Below, in pieces: positions 1 to 5,001 of a stretch of DNA of 5,001 nucleotides; positions within the stretch are counted from its first letter, which is position 1, and each line of letters opens with the position of its first letter. The stretch spans positions 1 through 5,001 of the forward strand of contig JAEWKX010000291.1 of assembly GCA_023393575.1 (NCBI GenBank), read 5' to 3'. The notes beneath the pieces were generated by a model. It was given only the letters and a program-made list of their open reading frames with translations. It was not told the DNA's origin and did no database searches. The position numbers and the translations under genes are program-made. This DNA is from Pseudomonadota bacterium. GTDB taxonomy: Bacteria > Pseudomonadota > Alphaproteobacteria > Rhizobiales > Rhizobiaceae.

Positions 1-215
1 GGATCGGCCTTCAGGCGCTCGCAGACCTCAAAGCCGCTGATACCGGGCATCATGATGTCGAGGAGGATCAGGTCGACATGGGTGCGCTCGCAGATCTCCA
101 ACGCCTTGAAGCCATCCTCGACCGTCAGAACGTCGAAGTATTCCGCAAGCAAGCGCGCTTCGAGCAGCTTCACGTTGGCCGGAACGTCATCAACCACCAG
201 GATCCGTGCTGTCAT
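1..215 (-). CDS. pleD: PleD response regulator, N-terminal receiver domain (partial, runs off the window)
   Basis: Only the first 71 residues are visible; the gene continues past position 1. They form the first part of a CheY-like receiver domain beginning MTARILVVDD, with the acidic pair D9/D10 and the expected phospho-acceptor D53 in the segment LILLDIMMPG. In the PleD family this receiver is followed by a second receiver and a GGDEF diguanylate cyclase domain that makes cyclic di-GMP when phosphorylated; those parts lie outside the window, so the enzyme activity is inferred. The assignment rests on the receiver sequence and on the position 16 bp downstream of divK, the classical alphaproteobacterial divK-pleD order. 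The ATG at 215 is supported by a GGAG at 224-227 (minus strand) 8 nt upstream. The short gap suggests co-transcription with divK. A different receiver protein is possible but unlikely. Confidence 0.9.
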   Translation of the reverse strand, partial: MTARILVVDDVPANVKLLEARLLAEYFDVLTVEDGFKALEICERTHVDLILLDIMMPGISGFEVCERLKAD

Positions 216-231
216 GCCCAGCGCTCCGGTC

Positions 232-603
232 TCATGCGTCGCCCAGATACGTCTTGATGGTCTCAATGAACTTCGGAACCGAGATCGGCTTCGATACGTA
301 AGCCTCGCAGCCTCCCTGGCGAATCCGTTCCTCGTCGCCCTTCATCGCGAAGGCGGTGACGGCGATCACGGGGATGATGTGGAGCTCATCGTCTTCCTTG
401 AGCCATTTCGTGACTTCCAGTCCGGAGACCTCGGGAAGCTGGATATCCATCAGGATAAGGTCGGGACGATGCTTGCGTGCGAGGTCCATCGCCTCCATGC
501 CGTTGCGCGTCTGGATGGTCTCATAGCCGCAAGCCTCGATCAGATCGCGGAAGAGCTTCATGTTCAGCTCATTGTCTTCGACAATCATGACCCGCTTGGG
601 CAT
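232..603 (-). CDS. divK: DivK, single-domain cell-cycle response regulator
   Basis: The gene encodes a 123-residue protein consisting of one receiver domain and no output domain. The visible receiver residues are E9 and D10 (VEDN), phospho-acceptor D53 ([10 protein letters not shown]), the switch threonine T83 (AVTAFAM) and K105 (VSKPI). In alphaproteobacteria DivK is phosphorylated and dephosphorylated by the histidine kinases DivJ and PleC; phosphorylated DivK acts through DivL and CckA to lower CtrA activity, coupling polarity to the cell cycle. The ATG at 603 was chosen because the conserved core begins right there and GGAG at 613-616 lies 9 nt upstream. An in-frame ATG at 639 would add 12 residues that do not look like a receiver domain. 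The next gene, pleD, starts 16 bp downstream. Length and motifs fit the family well, and nothing appears damaged. Confidence 0.96.
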   Translation of the reverse strand: MPKRVMIVEDNELNMKLFRDLIEACGYETIQTRNGMEAMDLARKHRPDLILMDIQLPEVSGLEVTKWLKEDDELHIIPVIAVTAFAMKGDEERIRQGGCEAYVSKPISVPKFIETIKTYLGDA

Positions 604-643
604 GCGCTCCGTCTCCGATCCCGCCTTGCAAGCCTTCATTGAA

Positions 644-672
644 TATATAAGCTCGCCTACGGCCGATTCCAC
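644..672 (-). promoter_or_regulatory. Weak candidate promoter for divK
   Basis: The 121-bp gap between divergent divK and the DUF3572 gene must hold the divK promoter. Read on the minus strand, an AT-rich run containing TATATA (644-649) stands out from GC-rich surroundings, with GTGGAA (667-672) 17 bp upstream. The -10-like element is reasonable, but the -35 element matches TTGACA poorly, so this could be a regulator-dependent promoter or a chance AT-rich patch. The transcription start would lie about 35 nt upstream of the divK ATG. Confidence 0.25.
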
Positions 673-713
673 GTCCGTCAATGCCTCGACCTTAGGGCCA
701 GTTGGTTGAAAAA

Positions 714-717
714 GAGG
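714..717 (+). promoter_or_regulatory. Ribosome-binding site supporting a TTG start for the DUF3572 gene
   Basis: GAGG at 714-717 lies 7 nt before TTG 725, ideal Shine-Dalgarno spacing. The first in-frame ATG at 734 would leave 16 nt, which is too far. No other purine-rich stretch lies closer to that ATG. The site therefore favours the TTG as the initiation codon. Confidence 0.55.
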
Positions 718-724
718 TAACCTT

Positions 725-1042
725 TTGCAGGCAATGCGACACGATCCCAAAAACGTTCTCCTGGGCCCGGAGGCTGCGGAGAAGATTGCCGTCGCCATAC
801 TGGGCTGGCTCGCTTCGGAACCCGACATGCTCCGGCGCTTCCTTGCCCTGAGCGGACTGGAAGCGGACCAGCTCCGCCACGCGGTGACCGACAGCGGCTT
901 CCTCGCAGGCATGATCGATTTCGTCATGGCGCATGAGCCGACCTTGCTGGCGTTCTGCGAGGCGACGGGCACCAAACCCGAGTCGGTTGCAGCGGCTGCC
1001 CGCCACTATACCAAACCGGCATTGGACTCCGGCCAAACGTGA
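725..1042 (+). CDS. Small helical protein, DUF3572 family, function unknown
   Basis: The gene encodes 105 residues if it starts at TTG 725, or 102 if it starts at ATG 734; the ribosome-binding site spacing favours TTG. The sequence appears mostly alpha-helical and soluble, with no signal peptide or clear membrane span. Two conserved-looking blocks stand out: residues 16-45, including [11 protein letters not shown] and RFLALSGL, and residues 58-82, including [19 protein letters not shown] recognise it as the DUF3572 family, known mainly from Rhizobiales and relatives; no catalytic residues are evident and no function is established. It is divergent from divK (121 bp) and sits 95 bp upstream of dinB on the same strand. 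dinB has its own candidate promoter and operator, so shared function with dinB is not implied. The family call comes from recall of similar sequences, not from a search. Confidence 0.82.
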   Translation: MQAMRHDPKNVLLGPEAAEKIAVAILGWLASEPDMLRRFLALSGLEADQLRHAVTDSGFLAGMIDFVMAHEPTLLAFCEATGTKPESVAAAARHYTKPALDSGQT

Positions 1043-1082
1043 CAGGTCGGCCTTCCCGATGTGGATGGATGACGAACAGGCA

Positions 1083-1111
1083 TTGAGCCATCGACCGGCA
1101 GGCGCTACGGT
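1083..1111 (+). promoter_or_regulatory. Candidate sigma-70 promoter of dinB
   Basis: TTGAGC at 1083-1088 is followed by a 17-bp spacer and TACGGT at 1106-1111. The -35 element keeps TTGA and the -10 element keeps the first two and last bases of TATAAT, acceptable for alphaproteobacteria, where -10 elements are loose. Transcription would start around 1117-1119, at the left edge of the LexA box and only about 20 nt from the dinB ATG. The fit with the operator position makes the promoter more credible than the hexamers alone. Confidence 0.4.
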
Positions 1112-1117
1112 GCAGAT

Positions 1118-1132
1118 GTTCAATTTCTGTTC
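1118..1132 (+). promoter_or_regulatory. LexA operator (alphaproteobacterial SOS box) of dinB
   Basis: The sequence is GTTC (1118-1121), seven bases AATTTCT, then GTTC (1129-1132), an exact match to the direct-repeat GTTC-N7-GTTC motif recognised by LexA in alphaproteobacteria. It ends 5 bp before the dinB start codon. An exact match by chance in the 95-bp gap, counting both orientations, is expected only about 0.3% of the time. dinB is a standard SOS gene. LexA bound here would cover the inferred transcription start of dinB and block transcription until DNA damage triggers LexA cleavage. Confidence 0.85.
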
Positions 1133-1137
1133 CGCCC

Positions 1138-2430
1138 ATGACACGTGCGACCGACACCCATCCCGGCTTCTGTCGTGACTGCCTTGCCGAGCAGAAGGCG
1201 CAGTTGCGCCGATGCTACAGCTGCGGCAGTCCGCGTGTCATCTATCACTCGGAACTATACGACCTGAAGATTGCCCACATAGACTGCGACGCGTTTTACG
1301 CCGCCATCGAGAAGCGCGACAATCCGGAGCTCGCCGACAAACCGCTGATCGTCGGCGGCGGGAAGCGAGGCGTCGTCGCAACGGCCTGCTATATCGCCCG
1401 GATCAACGGCGTGCGCTCCGCAATGCCGATGTTCAAGGCGCTCGAAGCCTGTCCCGACGCCATCGTGATCAGGCCTGACATGGAGAAGTATGCGAAGGTC
1501 GGACGACAGATACGGCAACTCATGCTGGACCTGACGCCGCTGGTACAGCCGCTCTCCATCGACGAGGCGTTCCTCGACCTCCACGGCACCGAAAAGCTCC
1601 ATCATGATCCGCCTGCCCGCATCCTGGCGAAGCTCGCCAGGCGGGTGGAGGCGGAGATCGGCATAACCATCTCCATCGGGTTGTCCTATTGCAAATTCCT
1701 CGCCAAGGTCGGCTCCGACCTGCAGAAGCCACGCGGCTTCTCCGTGCTTGGACAGGGGGAGGCGATGGAATTCCTGGCCTCTCGCCCGGTTACCACCATC
1801 TGGGGCGTGGGCAAAGCCTTCGGCGGCGTACTGGAAGCCGACGGCATCCGCATGATCGGCCAGTTGCAGGCGATGGAAGAGAGCGACCTCATGCGGCGCT
1901 ACGGCTCCATGGGCCAGCGCCTCTACCGCCTGGCGCGCGGCATCGACGACCGCGATGTCCATCCCAACGATCCGGCGAAGAGCGTGTCCGCCGAGACGAC
2001 CTTCTTCGCGGACATCTCGCGCCACGAGGATCTCGTCCCGATCCTGCGCAGGCTGTCGGAGAAAGTTTCGGCAAGACTGAAGAAGCACGCCATCGCCGGA
2101 CATACGGTCGTCCTGAAACTCAAGACGTCCGACTTCAGGATTCGAACCCGCACCCGGCGTCTGGAGGACCCGACGCAACTCGCAGACCGCATCTTCCGAA
2201 CCGGTCTTTCGCTTCTCGAACGGGAGGCGGACGGTACGAAGTTCCGGTTGATCGGCATCGGCACCACCGACCTATGCGACCCCGCGCAAGCCAACCCGCC
2301 GGATCTCGTCGATCCTTCCGCCGGCCGCCGGGCTGCAGCCGAAGCAGCCATGGACCGGCTGCGTGATCGTTTCGGCAAGGCGGCAGTGGAGACCGGCTAC
2401 ACGTTCGGAGATCGCCGTCGCGATCAATGA
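1138..2430 (+). CDS. dinB: DNA polymerase IV (DinB, Y-family) with N-terminal four-cysteine extension
   Basis: This 430-residue protein is a Y-family translesion polymerase that copies past damaged template bases with low fidelity. Residues 1-43 are an extension with two CxxC pairs (C12/C15 and C26/C29), probably a small zinc-binding fold. The catalytic core follows: metal-binding D49 in HIDCDAFY, with Y54 at the steric-gate position, then SIDEAFLD at 140-147 giving catalytic D142 and E143, and the palm motif [14 protein letters not shown] at 185-198. A helix-hairpin-helix thumb motif IWGVGK lies at 221-226, and the little-finger domain spans roughly 280-380. The C-terminal 50 residues contain no clear QLxLF-type clamp motif; PPDLVD near 387-392 may be a degenerate version. 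No good Shine-Dalgarno precedes ATG 1138, so the message may have a very short leader. The start must lie upstream of the cysteines, and this is the only suitable codon. The LexA box directly upstream implies SOS control. Confidence 0.95.
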   Translation: MTRATDTHPGFCRDCLAEQKAQLRRCYSCGSPRVIYHSELYDLKIAHIDCDAFYAAIEKRDNPELADKPLIVGGGKRGVVATACYIARINGVRSAMPMFKALEACPDAIVIRPDMEKYAKVGRQIRQLMLDLTPLVQPLSIDEAFLDLHGTEKLHHDPPARILAKLARRVEAEIGITISIGLSYCKFLAKVGSDLQKPRGFSVLGQGEAMEFLASRPVTTIWGVGKAFGGVLEADGIRMIGQLQAMEESDLMRRYGSMGQRLYRLARGIDDRDVHPNDPAKSVSAETTFFADISRHEDLVPILRRLSEKVSARLKKHAIAGHTVVLKLKTSDFRIRTRTRRLEDPTQLADRIFRTGLSLLEREADGTKFRLIGIGTTDLCDPAQANPPDLVDPSAGRRAAAEAAMDRLRDRFGKAAVETGYTFGDRRRDQ

Positions 2431-2435
2431 AAAGT

Positions 2436-2473
2436 GAGGGAAAAGAGTGCTGCTGTGACTTCCCTCCATTTTT
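2436..2473 (+). terminator. Probable factor-independent terminator after dinB
   Basis: GAGGGAA at 2436-2442 pairs perfectly with TTCCCTC at 2460-2466, giving a 7-bp stem with a 17-nt loop. It is followed after two bases by five T residues (2469-2473). It begins 5 bp after the dinB stop codon. The long loop and moderate stem make it weaker than a textbook terminator, but the T-run on the correct strand supports the call and separates dinB from the transpeptidase gene. Confidence 0.5.
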
Positions 2474-2525
2474 CCGAAAACCTTCTTTAATCAGCCAGCG
2501 CTAACGTGACCGCTCTGTATTGCGT

Positions 2526-2531
2526 GAGAGG
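2526..2531 (+). promoter_or_regulatory. Ribosome-binding site fixing the L,D-transpeptidase start
   Basis: GAGAGG lies 6 nt upstream of ATG 2538. An in-frame TTG at 2520 would put this site inside the coding sequence and add six residues (with charged R, E, R) before the signal peptide. The ATG at 2538 is therefore preferred, giving a standard secretion signal beginning MLRR. Confidence 0.6.
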
Positions 2532-2537
2532 TTGTCC

Positions 2538-3863
2538 ATGTTGCGTCGCATCGTGTTTGGGTTTGGTCTTGTATCCGCGACGGCCCTGTCGCATCCCGCA
2601 TCCGCCGAGACGCAGCGGCCCCTTCAGATCGTCATCTCTACGGCGACGCAATCGATGAAGATCTATGACGGCGAGACGGTGGTCACCACCTCGCGTGTCT
2701 CCACCGGCAAGGCCGGCCACACGACACCGAGCGGGATCTTCTCGATCCTGGAAAAGCGGAAATATCACGAGTCCAACATCTATTCGAACGCGCCCATGCC
2801 CTTCATGCAGCGCCTGACCTGGTCGGGAATCGCCTTGCACGAGGGCCACGTGCCGGACTATCCCGCGTCGCACGGGTGCGTGCGCCTTCCACGCGGCTTT
2901 GCAAAGACCCTGTTCGGCATGACGGAGCCGGGACTGCACGTCATCATCTCGGATGGACCGATCGAGCCAGTCCGCATCGAACACGTCAACCTTTTCGCAC
3001 CGCTGAAGCCTCTGCCGTCGGAGCCGCTGCTTTCCGACATCGACCTGCGGCCCACGGTGAAGCGAAAGACATCCGGACCGTACGAGGTGGCCATGAACCT
3101 CACCGACACTGCTCCCGACATGACGGTCACGGCTTCGATCTCTCCGGTCGAGCGGGCACCGTTGAAAATCCTCGTCCACCGCCGCGGAGAGCGCGAGACC
3201 GTTCATGACGTCCAGGTGCTGCTGAACCATCTCGGCTTCGACGCCGGCCTTCCCGACGGACTTGCCGGCTCCAAGACGCGCGATGCCATTGCCGGGTTCA
3301 AGCGCTGGAAGGGACTTCCCTCCGACGGCGCCCGCGTTTCGGGAGCATTTCTGGAAGCACTCTACCACACGACCGGAAAGGAGATGCCGCCGACGGGCCA
3401 ACTGCTCGTGCGGGAAAACTTCAGGCCTCTCTTCGAGGCTCCTGTCGGCATCCGGGAGCCGGAAAAACCGCTCGGCACGCACTTCTTCAGCGCCAGCGAC
3501 GTGGATCCGGCGCATGAAAAGGCCGTGTGGCACGGCATGACGCTGCCGAACGCGCTGTCATCCGCCGAGCGCGGCAGGCTCGGGATTGCACCTGAAGCAA
3601 GTGCATCGTCCGCCTCCGAGGCGCTCGATCGCCTCGACATTCCATCAGAGGTGAAGGAACGGATCGCCACGCTGATGAGCAACGGCACATCGTTGACGAT
3701 CACCGATCAGGGGCTCGGGCCGGAAACCGGCAAGGGAACCGATTTTGTTACCCTGACCCGCTCCAAGCCGCAGGTTGCCACGGCGCAGGCTGTATCGGAC
3801 AAGCCGAGCAAGCCCCGCCGTCCGTCTCTCCGCTCCTACCGGAACGGCGTCGGTCTCTATTAG
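2538..3863 (+). CDS. Secreted L,D-transpeptidase (YkuD domain) with peptidoglycan-binding domain and C-terminal module
   Basis: This 441-residue protein begins with a Sec signal peptide: MLRR, a hydrophobic core, and a likely cleavage after ASA at residue 23. The YkuD catalytic domain spans about 29-139, with H101 (IALHEG) and the hallmark SHGCVRL at 111-117, giving catalytic C114. Such enzymes act in the periplasm, forming 3-3 peptidoglycan cross-links or attaching proteins to peptidoglycan, and Rhizobiales rely heavily on them. Residues about 222-275 resemble a peptidoglycan-binding type 1 domain (VHDVQVLLNHLGF, then GLAGSKTRDAIAGFKRW). Residues about 288-408 form a further module, including LLVRENFRPLFEAPVGI, LGTHFFSA and TLTITDQGLGPETGKGTDFVTLTR, which I recall in related rhizobial proteins but cannot assign a function. 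The tail is basic. It has its own ribosome-binding site and follows the dinB terminator, so it is probably an independent unit. Its exact substrate is unknown. Confidence 0.93.
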   Translation: MLRRIVFGFGLVSATALSHPASAETQRPLQIVISTATQSMKIYDGETVVTTSRVSTGKAGHTTPSGIFSILEKRKYHESNIYSNAPMPFMQRLTWSGIALHEGHVPDYPASHGCVRLPRGFAKTLFGMTEPGLHVIISDGPIEPVRIEHVNLFAPLKPLPSEPLLSDIDLRPTVKRKTSGPYEVAMNLTDTAPDMTVTASISPVERAPLKILVHRRGERETVHDVQVLLNHLGFDAGLPDGLAGSKTRDAIAGFKRWKGLPSDGARVSGAFLEALYHTTGKEMPPTGQLLVRENFRPLFEAPVGIREPEKPLGTHFFSASDVDPAHEKAVWHGMTLPNALSSAERGRLGIAPEASASSASEALDRLDIPSEVKERIATLMSNGTSLTITDQGLGPETGKGTDFVTLTRSKPQVATAQAVSDKPSKPRRPSLRSYRNGVGLY

Positions 3864-3893
3864 ATCAAGAGGTTCAAAGGACACCGACGCCGC

Positions 3894-3916
3894 CGAGCGT
3901 CCTCCCGCGACGCTCG
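3894..3916. terminator. Hairpin between convergent transpeptidase and dnaE genes, possible terminator
   Basis: CGAGCGTC (3894-3901) and GACGCTCG (3909-3916) form a perfect 8-bp GC-rich stem with a 7-nt loop. It fills much of the 53-bp gap between the converging genes and abuts the dnaE stop codon (3917-3919). Neither strand shows a T-run after the stem, so it is not a classical intrinsic terminator. It could terminate in either direction with help, or protect mRNA 3' ends. Confidence 0.4.
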
Positions 3917-5001
3917 TCAGACCAGTTCGACATCCACGACGCCGGGCGCGGCCCGCAGCGCGGCGGCAATCTCGGGCGAGATCCGGAACTTCTCCGTCAA
4001 CTCGACCTCGATCTCGCGCTGGCCATCATCCTTGATGACGATGAAGGAGACGAGGCCATCGCCCTTCGTATTCAGGTGCCGGGCAACCGTCTTCAGAGGC
4101 CCCGAATCCCGAACGTAGACGCGCAGGGCCTTCTGCATGCGGACCGATTGCTCCTCGAGCGAGGCGGCTGTCTGGATCCGCAGACCAATACCTTCCGGAC
4201 GTTCATCCGCCTGCACCGTGATGACCAGCGATTTACCGGGCTCCAGCAGGTCCCGGTACTGCGCGAGTGCCTCGGAGAACAGGACGGCCTCGAACTGGCC
4301 GGAGGCATCGGAGAAGGTGACGATCCCCATCTTGTTGCCGGTTCGGGTCTTCCGCTCCTGACGGCCGGTAACCGTTCCGGCCAGGCGCCCGGCTGTCGCC
4401 CCCTGCTTCACCGCGCCCGAAAACTCCGCGAAACTCTGGACCCGCATCTTCGCCAGCACGTCACGGTAGGAATCCAACGGATGGGCAGACAGATAGAAGC
4501 CGAGCACCTGATATTCCCGCATCAACTTCTCCGACGGAACCCAGGGCGTGAAAGGCGGGAAGATCAGCGTTTCCGGTCCAGTGGCAGAGGATGAGCCGAA
4601 CATGTCCGACTGGCCGCTGCTCTTGTTCTCCTGCGCGCGCTGCGCGTACCCGATAATCCGGTCGAGGCCGCCGATCAACTCGGCCCTGTCCCGCCCGAAG
4701 CAATCGAAGGCGCCGGCGCAAATCAGGCTTTCCAGCACGCGGCGATTGATCTGCTTCGGATCGATCCTCAGGCAGAAGTCCTCGATAGAGCCGAAGGGCT
4801 TGTCGCCACGCACCTCGACGATGTGATCTACGGCCGACTCGCCCACGCCCTTGAGCGCCGCAAGCGCATAATAGATCCTGTTTTCTTCCGTCTCGAACCG
4901 GCGAAACGAGGTCTGCACCGAGGGCGGCACGACCGTGATGCCGAGACGAGCGGAATCCTGGCGGAAGTCGTTGAGTTTCTCGGTATTGGCCATGTCGAAG
5001 G
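3917..5001 (-). CDS. dnaE: DNA polymerase III alpha subunit, C-terminal part (partial, runs off the window)
   Basis: The last 360 residues are visible; the 5' part, with the PHP and polymerase active-site domains, lies beyond position 5001. Numbering the fragment from 1, residues 1-40 end the fingers region (DMANTEKLNDFRQD). About 43-100 hold a helix-hairpin-helix region with ALAALKGVGESAVDHI and RRVLESLICAGAFD. QSDMF at 130-134 (nt 4598-4612) is the internal beta-clamp motif, comparable to QADMF of Escherichia coli DnaE. About 197-277 form the OB fold (TVTGRQERKTRTGNKMGIVTFSD). A C-terminal domain of about 75 residues ends APGVVDVELV; in the family this end region contacts the clamp-loader tau subunit. 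The clamp motif and intact C-terminal domain mark the replicative DnaE1 rather than the SOS paralogue DnaE2/ImuC. Any ATG visible here is internal. The gene converges on the transpeptidase gene. Confidence 0.96.
   Translation of the reverse strand, partial: FDMANTEKLNDFRQDSARLGITVVPPSVQTSFRRFETEENRIYYALAALKGVGESAVDHIVEVRGDKPFGSIEDFCLRIDPKQINRRVLESLICAGAFDCFGRDRAELIGGLDRIIGYAQRAQENKSSGQSDMFGSSSATGPETLIFPPFTPWVPSEKLMREYQVLGFYLSAHPLDSYRDVLAKMRVQSFAEFSGAVKQGATAGRLAGTVTGRQERKTRTGNKMGIVTFSDASGQFEAVLFSEALAQYRDLLEPGKSLVITVQADERPEGIGLRIQTAASLEEQSVRMQKALRVYVRDSGPLKTVARHLNTKGDGLVSFIVIKDDGQREIEVELTEKFRISPEIAAALRAAPGVVDVELV

Noticed and set aside
52..642. A 196-residue plus-strand reading frame opposite divK and pleD
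   Set aside because: It is the mirror of two clearly recognised genes in GC-rich DNA, with no family resemblance.
604..975. A longer divK reading frame starting at 975
   Set aside because: The upstream part overlaps the DUF3572 gene on the other strand and does not look like receiver sequence. The conserved DivK start and a good ribosome-binding site place the start at 603.
1255..2178. A 307-residue minus-strand reading frame inside dinB
   Set aside because: It is a shadow of the strongly conserved dinB frame; the translation resembles no protein family.
2487..2515. A promoter or CtrA-type site in the AT-richer stretch before the transpeptidase gene
   Set aside because: TTAA and CTAA elements are present but with a 10-base spacing that does not fit CtrA, and no acceptable -35/-10 pair could be placed.
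2487..3533. A 348-residue minus-strand reading frame inside the transpeptidase gene
   Set aside because: It is antisense to a gene with a clear signal peptide and catalytic motif; the translation is rich in R, H, D and G without recognisable domains, as expected of a GC-rich shadow.
4076..4594. A 172-residue plus-strand reading frame opposite dnaE
   Set aside because: The dnaE frame is unambiguous through this stretch, including the OB fold and the clamp motif.
3917..4993. A complete short gene starting at the ATG at 4993
   Set aside because: The methionine is internal to the dnaE fingers region; the frame stays open to the window edge and the polymerase domains must lie beyond it.
3917..5001. 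Damage-induced DnaE2/ImuC, suggested by the neighbouring SOS-controlled dinB
   Set aside because: The fragment has the internal clamp motif QSDMF and a full C-terminal domain as in replicative DnaE1, no imuA or imuB is visible, and dinB is on the opposite strand with another gene between them.

Overview
The window looks like chromosomal DNA of an alphaproteobacterium, most likely order Hyphomicrobiales (Rhizobiales) and probably family Rhizobiaceae. The reasons are the GC-rich coding sequence, the divK-pleD cell-cycle gene pair, a DinB polymerase with an N-terminal four-cysteine extension, a direct-repeat LexA box of the alphaproteobacterial type (GTTC-N7-GTTC), and a long three-part L,D-transpeptidase. 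Genus cannot be fixed from this sequence alone. No mobile element, tRNA, rRNA, CRISPR array or sign of recent transfer was seen; this is a densely packed core-genome region.

Layout. Positions 1-603 hold two minus-strand genes: the start of pleD (cut by the window edge) and, upstream of it, the complete single-domain response regulator divK. A 121-bp divergent intergenic region (604-724) separates divK from three plus-strand genes: a small DUF3572-type protein (725-1042), DNA polymerase IV dinB (1138-2430) and a secreted L,D-transpeptidase (2538-3863). The last gene converges on the 3' end of dnaE, the replicative DNA polymerase III alpha subunit (minus strand, 3917-5001, cut at the window edge). 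No stretch above 300 bases lacks a gene; the longest gap is the 121-bp divergent region.

How the genes work together. divK and pleD are the classical cell-fate and cell-cycle receiver pair, probably co-transcribed (16-bp gap). dinB stands behind an exact LexA operator that ends 5 bp before its ATG and overlaps the inferred transcription start, so it should be induced by DNA damage. The transpeptidase acts outside the cytoplasm on peptidoglycan and has its own ribosome-binding site after an apparent terminator, so it is probably a separate unit. dnaE carries the internal beta-clamp motif QSDMF, which marks it as the main replicase rather than a damage-induced paralogue.

Nothing here amounts to a clearly new system. 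The observations most worth a second look are the geometry of the LexA site at dinB (with a possible second, divergent half-matching box), the putative zinc-binding extension of DinB, its lack of an obvious terminal clamp motif, and the uncharacterised C-terminal module of the transpeptidase.
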